DNA of 24,422 nucleotides from Kiritimatiellia bacterium (GTDB lineage: Bacteria > Verrucomicrobiota > Kiritimatiellia > SLAD01). Positions 1 through 7,270 of this stretch are shown here, in pieces. The stretch is from contig SKXR01000069.1 of assembly GCA_007128275.1 (NCBI GenBank), forward strand, positions 1 to 24,422, given 5' to 3'. A program made the translations under genes and the position numbers. Positions within the stretch are counted from its first letter, which is position 1. The number at the start of each line of letters is the position of its first letter. A model generated the notes under the pieces. The model was not told where the DNA came from and ran no database searches. It saw nothing but the letters and a program-made list of their open reading frames with translations.

Positions 1-1
1 A

Positions 2-316
2 CCTTACTTGAAGGCTGCGAGGAGGCTCTACAGGAACTGGCAAATCGATCACCGGTCGCTATTCGAAAAGATGGCTTCCGTTGCAGGAACTTTTCTCATG
101 AGTTACGACAACGATGAGGAGATTCAGGATTTGGCGCGGGAATTCGGTTTTGAATGCCGATCCATTCCCATGAAGAACACGCATCATGCACAAATGACGG
201 AACTTCTAATCAGCCGCAATCTGAAATGGTTGGGGCCCAAAGGAATCATTGCACCTGCAACTTCGCGCGCAAAGCGTCCTCGAAATCGGCCAAGCTTGTC
301 GGCTTCCCGCCGGTAA
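2..316 (+). CDS. D12-class (Dam-like) DNA N6-adenine methyltransferase, C-terminal part
   Basis: This is the 3' end of a gene that begins before the window. The first two complete codons read Pro-Tyr and the single base before them fits a Pro codon, so the window opens inside the catalytic DPPY motif of an N6-adenine methyltransferase. The spacing after it is typical of the MethyltransfD12 family: LYRN, then DHRSLFEKM, then the strand FLMSYDND, and finally ELLISRN close to the end. The enzyme would transfer a methyl group from S-adenosylmethionine to adenine in a specific DNA sequence. Its last 71 bp overlap, tail-to-tail, the end of the NotI-like nuclease gene on the other strand, which marks it as the likely protecting methylase of a type II restriction-modification system. 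The residues after ELLISRN are basic and unremarkable. The family call is firm for a fragment; specificity cannot be read. Confidence 0.82.
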   Translation, partial: PYLKAARRLYRNWQIDHRSLFEKMASVAGTFLMSYDNDEEIQDLAREFGFECRSIPMKNTHHAQMTELLISRNLKWLGPKGIIAPATSRAKRPRNRPSLSASRR

Positions 317-1145
317 GTCCTTCGACAGCGCGATCGAGCGTTGTAAGATGGCAGCTCCCTCTTCGCAATGTGAAGCGGGTGCCGTCATGCTCATATCTCA
401 TAACGAACCATGCGATGTCGCAATTCGACACATGTTCTACCTCTGCCATATTTCCAAGTGAATTCCAAAAGGGTTCGTCCACGACAACAGCCATCTTCTT
501 GCCCCATCTCGATATCGTAGGCACTTTAATCTGTAGCTGGGGCATTAAGCGTTTTGGACCCGAAGAACGGAAGTCCGGCCTTCGCTTGCCGGCGGGGAAA
601 GGAATTCCCGGGCCCTGCCACGATTTCATGATCTTGAAATCATTCCCCATGCTATCTCCTGAAAAATACACCGCCTGCATTTCAACAGCACACCACCTGA
701 GCGTAGTTGTGTCGGGATGAAGCAGAACGAGATCGATCTTACCTACGGCCTTCGACTCGTGACTATCGGGCACACTGTTCGGGACGAGAAAAGGCAGTTC
801 TTTGAGTATAATTGGCTCGTGGGTTTCCAGAAGCGTTTCGCCCACCCAGGCTAATATGGTGTCGTCGTCATAAAATCGGTTTGGACATGTCGTGACCGGT
901 GATGCGCAGTTATCGGGCTGTGCCGTACCCCCTTGAGCAATGTATGGACGCAGCGAGCAAACACCGCCCCTCTTGTTGCACTTGGCATTATTGAGTCGAA
1001 AAGGGCAGCGTTGAGATGTGTGGCTTGATTCGGATAGAGATCTCATATCCTGGGGGGATAACGCTGCGAAATCACGACCGTACAGCTCCCCAACACCGTA
1101 ACGGACGGTTTCTCTTGTTGCGACTACATCGCGTAATTTCATCAT
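246..1145 (-). CDS. NotI-family type II restriction endonuclease
   Basis: The protein is about 299 residues and resembles the rare-cutter NotI as I remember that sequence. NotI is a PD-(D/E)XK nuclease with an iron site held by four cysteines. Here the N-terminal VGELYGRDF is followed by RCPF, KCNKRGGVC and TCPNR (Cys 47, 56, 63, 80 and 87, more than enough for the metal site). Then come KIDLVLL and CAVEMQAVYF, which place Asp138, Glu155 and Gln157 where NotI has its catalytic Asp...Glu-x-Gln. I chose the ATG at 1145 (a second ATG follows at 1142) because GGAAAGAAGAG lies just upstream and because the NotI-like region starts there. An open frame extends to 1310 but codes for unconvincing sequence. 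It should cut unmethylated DNA at its target. The partner is the adenine methylase ending at 316. Confidence 0.8.
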   Translation of the reverse strand: MMKLRDVVATRETVRYGVGELYGRDFAALSPQDMRSLSESSHTSQRCPFRLNNAKCNKRGGVCSLRPYIAQGGTAQPDNCASPVTTCPNRFYDDDTILAWVGETLLETHEPIILKELPFLVPNSVPDSHESKAVGKIDLVLLHPDTTTLRWCAVEMQAVYFSGDSMGNDFKIMKSWQGPGIPFPAGKRRPDFRSSGPKRLMPQLQIKVPTISRWGKKMAVVVDEPFWNSLGNMAEVEHVSNCDIAWFVMRYEHDGTRFTLRRGSCHLTTLDRAVEGLTGGKPTSLADFEDALRAKLQVQ

Positions 1146-1277
1146 CGCATGACTCTTCTTTCCGTGATCGTCCCTTCGTCGGTGGTAAATATAGCGCTTT
1201 CCACCAATCATTGGAAAGTCATTTGACGAATTTGTCCTGCTTCCACGGATCGCGCACTTGGATTCGCCAAAGCGGTC

Positions 1278-1306
1278 TTGACGCGGGCGGGGCGGGGGCA
1301 TAGGCT
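1278..1306 (+). promoter_or_regulatory. possible promoter for prfB-trp-gmk run
   Basis: TTGACG at 1278-1283 is followed after 17 bp by TAGGCT at 1301-1306. The -35 hexamer is good and the -10 is poor. It is the best sigma-70-like match in the divergent gap between the nuclease gene and prfB. The prfB ribosome binding site is GGAG at 1324-1327, seven bases before the ATG. Confidence 0.3.
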
Positions 1307-1334
1307 TCACGCACCGAATTTACGGAGATTCAGC

Positions 1335-2469
1335 ATGAGTGAAGTGTTACGCGACAAACTGGGCACGTTTCAAAAACGACTCGAAGAAATGCGAGGCTAT
1401 CTTTGACGAGCCGAAACTACGCGCCCAACTAAAGGCTCGGGAGGACGAGGCGACGGCGCCCGGTTTTTGGGACGACCCGAACAAGGCCCGTACCATCATC
1501 CATCGGACCAACGCGATCAAAGCGCTTCTGGAACCGTTGGACGCGATTACGCGTGCGCTGGACGATGTGTCCGAGATGCTCGAGTTGATGGAAATGGAAG
1601 AGGACGTGGGGCATCGGGAAACGGCCGAGCGGGATTTAGAGGCTCGGTTTGAACGTCTGGAAGCGGATATCCGACAGGTGGAATTCAAGACGTTGCTGGG
1701 CGGGGAGTTCGATGCCAACAACGCGTACATAAGCCTGCATGCGGGCGCCGGCGGAACGGAATCGTGTGACTGGTCCGATATGCTGTTTCGGATGTATCGC
1801 CGTTATGCGGAAGCCCATGACTTTGAGTTATCCGTGCTGGATTATCAGGCAGGGGACGAGGCGGGCATCAAGAGCGTTACGTTCCACGTGGCGGGACCGT
1901 ATGCCTATGGCTATTTGAAGGCGGAACGCGGGGTTCATCGGCTGGTCCGGATCAGTCCGTTTGATTCGAATCAACGCCGGCATACGTCCTTTTCCGCGGT
2001 GGATGTGGTGGCGGAAATCGATGACGACATCGAAGTGACGGTCGAGGATAAGGATTTGCGGATCGACACGTATCGGTCCAGCGGCGCGGGTGGTCAGCAT
2101 GTGAACACGACGGATTCCGCGGTGCGGATTACGCATATGCCGACTGGGATCATCGTGTGCTGTCAGGCGGAACGGTCCCAGCATAAGAACCGCGACAAGG
2201 CCATGAAGATGCTGACGGCGAAGTTGTACGAATGGGAACAGGACCAGCAACGCAAGGAAATGGAGAAGTTCTACGGGGACAAAGGGGAGATCGCTTGGGG
2301 CCGACAGATACGCTCGTATGTGATGCAACCGTACACAATGGTGAAGGATCACCGCACCGATCACCAGACCGGCAATGTCGACGCCGTGATGGACGGGGAC
2401 CTGGACGATTTTATTGAAGCTTATTTAAGGAAAGGACGGCGCCATGAACCTGCTGGAAAAGATACTTGA
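1335..2469 (+). CDS. prfB: Peptide chain release factor 2 (RF2), with programmed +1 frameshift
   Basis: RF2 reads UAA and UGA stop codons in the ribosomal A site and triggers peptidyl-tRNA hydrolysis. Translation starts at ATG 1335 and reaches an in-frame UGA at 1404-1406 after 23 codons. The context is TAT CTT TGA C, the known autoregulatory slippery site of prfB, preceded by an SD-like GAGG at 1393-1396. A +1 shift at CTT gives GAC at 1405 and a full-length protein of 377 residues. The SPF stop-codon recognition tripeptide is at 207-209 and the GGQ catalytic motif at 252-254, almost the same as E. coli positions 205 and 250. When RF2 is scarce, slow UGA decoding favours the shift, so the protein limits its own synthesis. 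The stop overlaps the trpC start by 26 bp, suggesting translational coupling. Confidence 0.97.
1393..1407 (+). promoter_or_regulatory. prfB programmed +1 ribosomal frameshift site
   Basis: GAGG (1393-1396) acts as an internal Shine-Dalgarno, four bases before CTT (1401-1403). CTT is followed by the in-frame stop TGA (1404-1406) and then C. This is the standard CUU-UGA-C slippery element. The SD-like part is weaker than the AGGGGG of E. coli. Confidence 0.93.
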
Positions 2470-3235
2470 AAGTAAACGGGCGGAAATCGAGGAGCGCAAA
2501 GAGTCGATCGCGCTCGAATACCTCAAATCACAAGCAGCCATTCGGCCTTCGCCACCCTATTTCCGTGCCGGACTGGGCGGCGGTCGGATCGGGCTGATTG
2601 CGGAAATCAAACGAAAATCGCCGTCCGCGGGTGATATCCGCCCGGATATTGTACCCGTCCACATGGCTGCGGCCTATGCGCAGGCCGGCGCCCAGGCCAT
2701 TTCCGTTCTGGTGGATGAACCCTTCTTTGGCGGCAAGGAATCGGATTTCAATGCTGTGCGGGAGGGGGCGGAGTTGCCCATGCTCTATAAGGAATTTGTG
2801 GTGGATCCCTGGCAGGTATGGCATGCGGCGGCGATGGGCGCCTCCGCGGTACTGTTGATCGTGGCCGCGCTGGATGACGAGACGCTGTTTGCCTTGATCG
2901 ATGGCGCGGCGCGGGCGCGAATGGCGTCCTTGCTGGAGGTGCATACGGCGGAGGAACTGCAACGGATCAAGCACCTGACGGCGCCGCTCATCGGGATCAA
3001 CAATCGAAACCTGAGCACCTTTGAGACGGACCTGGACACCACGTTCCGTCTACTTGATCAGGTGCCGGAAGGGGCGACCGTGATCAGCGAAAGCGGCATC
3101 AAAGAACCCGGCGAGGTCGCGCGTCTCCAGGAGGCCGGCGTGCACGGCATACTGGTGGGTGAACATCTCTTACGGCAGGACGACGTGGGGCGGGCGATCA
3201 AAGAGCTGATGGGCATGGTATGGGCGTCTTCATAA
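2444..3235 (+). CDS. trpC: Indole-3-glycerol phosphate synthase
   Basis: This (beta/alpha)8 enzyme converts CdRP (carboxyphenylamino-deoxyribulose phosphate) to indole-3-glycerol phosphate, the second-last stage of tryptophan synthesis, in the cytoplasm. At 263 residues it is the usual size for the monofunctional form. It shows the N-terminal helix MNLLEKILESKR, AEIKRKSPS (Lys near 56), LYKEFVVD (the catalytic-lysine strand, about 114-121), the GINNRNL motif near 185 and the phosphate-binding SESGI near 217. The ATG at 2444 lies inside the end of prfB, preceded by GGAAAGGA. It overlaps trpF by 16 bp. There is no trp leader peptide or attenuator before it, so expression probably follows the prfB promoter. 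Confidence 0.96.
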   Translation: MNLLEKILESKRAEIEERKESIALEYLKSQAAIRPSPPYFRAGLGGGRIGLIAEIKRKSPSAGDIRPDIVPVHMAAAYAQAGAQAISVLVDEPFFGGKESDFNAVREGAELPMLYKEFVVDPWQVWHAAAMGASAVLLIVAALDDETLFALIDGAARARMASLLEVHTAEELQRIKHLTAPLIGINNRNLSTFETDLDTTFRLLDQVPEGATVISESGIKEPGEVARLQEAGVHGILVGEHLLRQDDVGRAIKELMGMVWASS

Positions 3236-3840
3236 AGATTTGCGGTTGCTGTTCGCGGGATGATGTCGAAGCGGTCTCCGAGTTGAATCCCGACGCGGTC
3301 GGTTTCATTTTGTGGAAGGGCTCCAAGCGGTATGTGCGTCCCGGCGACGTGGCCGAATGGGTGAAGGCCTTGCCCGCGTCGATCAAGAAGGTGGGCGTGT
3401 TTGTGAACGCCACGCAGGAGGATATCCGTGAAGCGGTTTCGACAGCGGGCTTGGATGTCGTTCAACTGCACGGCGAAGAGAGCCCCGCTTTTTGTGAGGG
3501 GCTGGAGGGGGAGGTCTGGAAGGCGATTCATTTGAATCGTGCCATGCCGGCTTCGTTGGAGGATTATCCGGTGGAGGCGTTCCTGGTGGACCATCACGGC
3601 GGCGTGCAGCCGGGCGGCACGGGGGTCGCCGTGGATTGGGAAGCGGCGGCCCGTTTCGTGGCTGACGCGCCGAAGAAGGTGTTGTTGGCCGGCGGATTGA
3701 ACCCGAATAATGTGGCCGAAGCGGTGGGTACCGTGCGCCCCTGGGGCGTGGATGTGAGTTCCGGTGTGGAATCGGAAGTCGGCAAGAAGGCGTTGAACAA
3801 GGTGAAGGACTTTATAACCGCATGTCGAAGCGTGGAATAA
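3220..3840 (+). CDS. trpF: Phosphoribosylanthranilate isomerase
   Basis: This small TIM-barrel protein (206 residues) carries out the Amadori rearrangement of phosphoribosylanthranilate to CdRP, supplying the substrate for TrpC. Diagnostic pieces are KICGCCSRDD at the N-terminus (the catalytic Cys of KICG), DVVQLHGEE, a GGTG loop near 128-131, LLAGGLNPNN and the C-terminal phosphate loop GVDVSSGVE. The start lies within trpC (16 bp overlap) and the end within trpB (19 bp overlap), so the three proteins are probably made in coupled fashion. It is a separate protein, not a TrpC-TrpF fusion as in E. coli. Confidence 0.96.
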   Translation: MGVFIKICGCCSRDDVEAVSELNPDAVGFILWKGSKRYVRPGDVAEWVKALPASIKKVGVFVNATQEDIREAVSTAGLDVVQLHGEESPAFCEGLEGEVWKAIHLNRAMPASLEDYPVEAFLVDHHGGVQPGGTGVAVDWEAAARFVADAPKKVLLAGGLNPNNVAEAVGTVRPWGVDVSSGVESEVGKKALNKVKDFITACRSVE

Positions 3841-5033
3841 ACACGGAGCCGGACCGGCACGGCTATTTCGGTCCGTACGGCGGCATGTATGTGCCCGAAA
3901 CCCTCATGGCGCCCCTGCACGAGTTGGCGGCCGCCTATCAGCGCATCCGGAAAGATGGGGCGTTCAAGCGCGAACTGCATGCGCACTTGCGCGATTATGT
4001 GGGGCGTCCAACGCCGCTGTACCTGGCGGAACGCATGACCCGCGAGATCGGATGCGGCGCGCTCTATCTCAAGCGCGAAGACCTTTGCCATACGGGCGCG
4101 CACAAGATCAACAACTCGTTGGGCCAGGCCCTGCTGGCGCGGCGCATGGGAAAGAAGCGGGTGATTGCGGAAACCGGCGCGGGACAACACGGCGTGGCTA
4201 CGGCCACCGTGGCGGCGATGTTCGGGATGGAGTGCGTGATCTATATGGGCGCGGTGGACATGGAACGCCAAGCCTTGAACGTCTTCCGCATGCGAAGTCT
4301 CGGGGCCGAAGTCATAGCCGTGACCGCCGGGCAACAAACCTTGAAAGAAGCGATCAGTGAGGCCATGCGCGATTGGGTGACGAATGTGAGGACGACGCAT
4401 TACATCCTCGGCTCGGCGCTCGGCGCGCATCCGTATCCGCGCATGGTGCGGGATTTCCAGTCGGTCATCGGACGCGAAACGCGCCGGCAAATCAAGCGCC
4501 TCACGGGCGCGCTTCCGACGGCGCTCATTGCCTGCGTGGGCGGCGGCAGTAATTCCATTGGTTTGTTTCACCCGTTCATCAACGATCCTTCGGTGCGGAT
4601 GATCGGCGTCGAGGCGGGCGGGGACGGTATTCGCAAGGGGCGCCATGCCGCGCGGTTCGCCGGTGGAAAAGTCGGCATCCTGCAGGGCACCAAGACCTTT
4701 GTCTTACAGGATCGTCACGGGCAGATCCAGTTGACGCATTCCGTCAGTGCCGGGCTGGACTACGCCGCCATCGGGCCGGAACACAGTTTGTTGCGCGATC
4801 TCGGGCGGGTGGAGTATGCGCACGTATCTGACCGGGAGGCGGTCGACGCCTTTGATACGCTGGGGCGCTGGGAAGGGATTCTGCCCGCGTTGGAGACGGC
4901 CCATGCCGTGGCCTATGTGATCAAGCAGGCCGGCCGCTGGAAAAAGCGGGACGTGCTGGTGATCAATTTGTCCGGACGCGGAGACAAGGATGTCCAACAG
5001 GTGGCGGCCTGGAAGGAAGGACAGCGGCGATGA
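3822..5033 (+). CDS. trpB: Tryptophan synthase beta chain
   Basis: TrpB is the PLP enzyme that condenses indole with serine to give tryptophan. The 403-residue product has the classic N-terminus GYFGPYGGMYVPETL, the PLP lysine in CHTGAHKINNSLGQA (Lys95), the AETGAGQHG loop, the phosphate-binding GGGSNSIG and the C-terminal LSGRGDKD. It is the TrpB1 type that normally pairs with a TrpA alpha subunit. No trpA follows: the next gene is yicC, overlapping by 4 bp (ATGA). The alpha subunit, and trpE, trpG and trpD, must be elsewhere if the pathway is complete. Confidence 0.97.
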   Translation: MSKRGINTEPDRHGYFGPYGGMYVPETLMAPLHELAAAYQRIRKDGAFKRELHAHLRDYVGRPTPLYLAERMTREIGCGALYLKREDLCHTGAHKINNSLGQALLARRMGKKRVIAETGAGQHGVATATVAAMFGMECVIYMGAVDMERQALNVFRMRSLGAEVIAVTAGQQTLKEAISEAMRDWVTNVRTTHYILGSALGAHPYPRMVRDFQSVIGRETRRQIKRLTGALPTALIACVGGGSNSIGLFHPFINDPSVRMIGVEAGGDGIRKGRHAARFAGGKVGILQGTKTFVLQDRHGQIQLTHSVSAGLDYAAIGPEHSLLRDLGRVEYAHVSDREAVDAFDTLGRWEGILPALETAHAVAYVIKQAGRWKKRDVLVINLSGRGDKDVQQVAAWKEGQRR

Positions 5034-5914
5034 GCTTACGGAGTATGACAGGGTACGGACGCGGCGCCGCCTCGGGGGAGGGGGTGACGGTCAGCGTGGA
5101 GATCAGCACCGTAAACCGTAAACAACTGGATGTGACCTTGTCCATGCCGCGCGGCATGAATCTGCTGGAAGCCCGCATCACGGAAGAAGTGCACGGGGCC
5201 GTGACCCGCGGTCGCGTGATGGTGGATGTTTCGATCGAATGGTCGGGTACGGCGCGTCGCAAGGCCGTCCGTATCGACACCGATCTGGCCGCGGCCTATG
5301 TGCGCGTGTTGCGCGAAGCGGCCGTTGCGCTGAACGTGAAAGACGATCTAGGCATCCATATGTTGGCGGGCATGCCGGACGTTCTGCATTTTGCCCGCCC
5401 GCAGGAAGACATTGAGCGGGTGTGGCGGATCATGCGCAAGGCGTTGGTCAAATCGTTGGCGGCATTGAATGAGATGCGCCGCCACGAAGGCCGCGCGCTG
5501 CAGCGCGATATTCAGGGGCGTTTACAAACGCTCAACACGCAATGTGCGGCGATCCGCAAGCGTGCGCCGCAGGTGGTGAAGCGGTACCGGCAGGTTCTGC
5601 AGAAACGCCTGACGGATGCCGGTGTGGCTTGGGAACAGGGGGATGACCGGCTGTTGCGTGAGATTGTATTGTTTGCGGATCGATCGGACATCAGCGAGGA
5701 GTTGACCCGCCTCGACAGTCATCTCAAACAGGCGCGCCGGATGACGCGCTCGAAAGAGGCGACTGGACGTTCGCTCGATTTTCTGGCACAGGAGATGTTC
5801 AGAGAGATCAATACGATCGGGTCCAAGGCGAACGACACGCTGATCTTGCAGCGGGTGGTCGATTTCAAGGCGGAACTGGAACGAATTAGAGAACAGGTGC
5901 AAAACGTCGAATGA
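5030..5914 (+). CDS. yicC: YicC-family endoribonuclease
   Basis: The 294-residue protein begins MSLRSMTGYGRG, the hallmark of the family. It ends with the conserved C-terminal region: DRSDISEELTRLDSHLKQ, then GRSLDFLAQEMFREINTIGSKAND and a helical tail VDFKAELERIREQVQNVE. Family members (YicC, YloC) are endoribonucleases involved in RNA turnover, and they often sit beside gmk as here. Its start overlaps the trpB stop by 4 bp and its stop overlaps gmk by 4 bp. The placement next to gmk is conserved widely, whereas the trp genes before it are not a usual neighbour. Confidence 0.93.
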   Translation: MSLRSMTGYGRGAASGEGVTVSVEISTVNRKQLDVTLSMPRGMNLLEARITEEVHGAVTRGRVMVDVSIEWSGTARRKAVRIDTDLAAAYVRVLREAAVALNVKDDLGIHMLAGMPDVLHFARPQEDIERVWRIMRKALVKSLAALNEMRRHEGRALQRDIQGRLQTLNTQCAAIRKRAPQVVKRYRQVLQKRLTDAGVAWEQGDDRLLREIVLFADRSDISEELTRLDSHLKQARRMTRSKEATGRSLDFLAQEMFREINTIGSKANDTLILQRVVDFKAELERIREQVQNVE

Positions 5915-6552
5915 TTACGCTGGAACGAAGGCCTCTTTTGATGGTGGTCTCCGCGCCTTCGGGCGCGGGCAAGACCACATTGTGCGATCGATTGATCACG
6001 GAATTTGATTCCATCACCTATTCGGTGTCGTGCACCACCCGCGCGCCGCGGGAAGGCGAGATTGACGGCAAGAGCTACTATTTCCTCGCGCAGGAGGAGT
6101 TTGACGAACGGGTACGGAACGGCGAATTCCTGGAACACGCCGTGGTGCATGGCAATCATTACGGGACCCTCAAGGAGACCGTGCACGAAGCGTTGGCGGC
6201 GGGTCGCGATGTGCTCATGGACATCGACGTGCAGGGCGCGGAACAGATCCGCGAATTCGTCCACGAGGATTCGGGCAACGATTGGATTCGCGATATCTAT
6301 GTCGACATCTTCATTGCGCCGCCGTCGATGCATGATCTTCAATTGCGTTTATGGGGGCGCGGTAAAGATGAGCAGGACGTGATCCAGCGCCGCCTGGTGC
6401 GCGCCCAGGAAGAGCTGCAATGTTGGAAGGACTATCAGTATGTGATCGTCAACGATCGCATCGACGATTCCTATCACGCGTTACGCTGCATCCTCTTCGC
6501 GGAACGCCATCGCGTGCGCCGTTTCACCCTCTCGCACGTCCCTTCCGCGTAA
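5911..6552 (+). CDS. gmk: Guanylate kinase
   Basis: It phosphorylates GMP to GDP using ATP, an essential nucleotide salvage and synthesis step. The P-loop APSGAGKT lies at residues 15-22. The GMP-binding segment follows (SCTTRAPREGEIDGKSYYF, then EFLEHAVVHGNHYGT), with the DVLMDIDVQGAEQIR strand after it. A C-terminal lid includes the RRLVRAQEEL helix and the YQYVIVNDRIDDS segment. The length of 213 residues is normal. It carries a few extra residues (HEDSGNDWIRDIYVD) before the IFIAPPS strand. It is the last gene of the run and is followed by a gene-poor stretch of about 300 bp. Confidence 0.96.
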   Translation: MITLERRPLLMVVSAPSGAGKTTLCDRLITEFDSITYSVSCTTRAPREGEIDGKSYYFLAQEEFDERVRNGEFLEHAVVHGNHYGTLKETVHEALAAGRDVLMDIDVQGAEQIREFVHEDSGNDWIRDIYVDIFIAPPSMHDLQLRLWGRGKDEQDVIQRRLVRAQEELQCWKDYQYVIVNDRIDDSYHALRCILFAERHRVRRFTLSHVPSA

Positions 6553-6573
6553 AAAAGTGATCAAATTGGCACT

Positions 6574-6610
6574 TGCCTAATAAAGTAGGCATGCCCGATT
6601 ATTGATCAAT
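6574..6610. other. small hairpin and ATTGATCAAT palindrome after gmk
   Basis: TGCCTA (6574-6579) pairs with TAGGCA (6586-6591) across a six-base loop. No U-run follows directly, so it is not a standard terminator. A perfect 10-bp palindrome ATTGATCAAT lies at 6601-6610. A related TGATCAAATT occurs at 6558-6567. These could be the end of the gmk transcript or operator sites for the promoter at 6626. No function can be assigned. Confidence 0.3.
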
Positions 6611-6625
6611 TTATTTTCTATTCCG

Positions 6626-6654
6626 TTGACGGAAGCAGCGCAACTTTCTATTTT
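6626..6654 (+). promoter_or_regulatory. probable sigma-70-type promoter for the H1-like gene
   Basis: TTGACG (6626-6631), a 17-bp spacer and TATTTT (6649-6654) make a good vegetative promoter. Transcription would start near 6661, leaving a leader of about 200 bases before the ATG at 6858. Confidence 0.5.
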
Positions 6655-6820
6655 TGTCACCAAGAACGATGATCTTTGAAAATCGGTTGCGTTACGGAGA
6701 CGGCTTTTTGAATGCGGCGAACTCAGACACTCTCCAACCCTCATTGTACGTGAGTGCAATGATCAACGAGAATGGATGAAGCAGACGCCACGCGGTGGTG
6801 TTGGTTTTGTCCCATCCCAT

Positions 6821-6850
6821 CCTCCAAGCACGGAGGAATGAAGGAGGTGA
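6821..6850 (+). promoter_or_regulatory. strong ribosome binding site with a competing CCTCC
   Basis: AAGGAGGTGA (6841-6850) is a near-perfect complement of the 16S rRNA tail, seven bases before ATG 6858. It decides the start of the H1-like gene. Upstream, CCTCC (6821-6825) can pair either with GGAGG at 6832-6836 or with the GGAGG of the ribosome binding site at 6843-6847. That would allow alternative leader structures. Confidence 0.5.
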
Positions 6851-6857
6851 AGTAGAC

Positions 6858-7028
6858 ATGGCAGCAAAGAAGAAAGCGAAGAAGAAAGTGGCTAAGAAGA
6901 AAGTAGCCAAGAAGAAAGTGGCTAAGAAGAAAGTAGCCAAGAAGAAAGTGGCCAAGAAGAAGGTAGCCAAGAAGAAGGCGCCGGCGAAGAAGAAGGTCGC
7001 GAAGAAAAAAGCCGCTAAGAAAAAATAA
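6858..7028 (+). CDS. Histone H1-like lysine-rich DNA-binding protein (VAKKK repeats)
   Basis: The product has 56 residues and consists almost wholly of Lys, Ala and Val. After MAAKKKAKKK come six VAKKK pentapeptides, then APAKKKVAKKKAAKKK. Such tails occur in bacterial H1-like proteins (the HctA/AlgP-type low-complexity C-terminal domain) and bind the DNA backbone by charge. This protein has only the tail and no folded domain. The DNA alternates GTGGCTAAGAAGAAA with GTAGCCAAGAAGAAA, giving a 30-bp higher-order repeat that can expand or shrink in frame. The start is set by the strong RBS at 6841; an earlier GTG at 6795 is out of keeping with the repeat protein. A dedicated promoter and terminator make it a single-gene unit, likely highly expressed. 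Confidence 0.85.
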   Translation: MAAKKKAKKKVAKKKVAKKKVAKKKVAKKKVAKKKVAKKKAPAKKKVAKKKAAKKK

Positions 7029-7034
7029 CAGGAT

Positions 7035-7050
7035 CGGCATGTAAATGCCG
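7035..7050 (+). other. GNRA-loop hairpin in the H1-like 3' UTR
   Basis: CGGCAT and ATGCCG enclose the tetraloop GTAA, a stable GNRA fold. It sits between the stop codon of the H1-like gene and its terminator and may protect the mRNA 3' end. Confidence 0.4.
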
Positions 7051-7065
7051 GACTGCCTAAAAAGG

Positions 7066-7115
7066 AATGGCAGTCGCCACGGAGTTAGTTACGAGGTGGC
7101 GACTGCCATTTTTTT
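7066..7115 (+). terminator. Rho-independent terminator of the H1-like gene
   Basis: AATGGCAGTCGCCAC (7066-7080) pairs perfectly with GTGGCGACTGCCATT (7096-7110) around a 15-base loop. A run of seven T's follows (7109-7115). The left arm is preceded by AAAAAGG, so it could also work on the opposite strand. Confidence 0.93.
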
Positions 7116-7248
7116 GGCGCTGATTCCATTACGAGAAAGAACAACAGCCAAGTCCGTGAAGCACCGCGTTTCCCCTGAGGCTGCCCCACGTACATAGATT
7201 GCCCTCAAGTCCTCCTGACCGTCAACGGGTTTGTACTCATATTCCTTG

Positions 7249-7270
7249 ACCCCACTATATGTAGTAGGGT
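7249..7270. promoter_or_regulatory. Probable NrdR box upstream of nrdR
   Basis: ACTATATGTAGT (7254-7265) matches the core of the NrdR-box consensus (acaCwATATnTwGtgt). It lies in a 22-bp near-perfect palindrome, ACCC...GGGT at its ends with one mismatched pair. A TTGACC -35-like hexamer at 7246-7251 overlaps its left edge, so bound NrdR would block RNA polymerase. A further inverted repeat, GTAGGGT (7264-7270) with ACCCTAC (7284-7290), follows. This supports autoregulation of nrdR. Confidence 0.65.

Noticed and set aside
2436..2470. trp attenuator before trpC
   Set aside because: trpC starts inside prfB; no Trp-codon leader peptide or terminator-antiterminator pair is present.
3594..4646. 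Minus-strand frame of 350 codons opposite trpF and trpB
   Set aside because: The frame opposes two confident enzymes and its translation is His/Arg-rich without domain features.
6712..6753. 13-codon upstream frame (MRRTQTLSNPHCT) in the H1-like leader
   Set aside because: It has no ribosome site and contains no run of regulatory codons, so it gives no ground to call a leader peptide.
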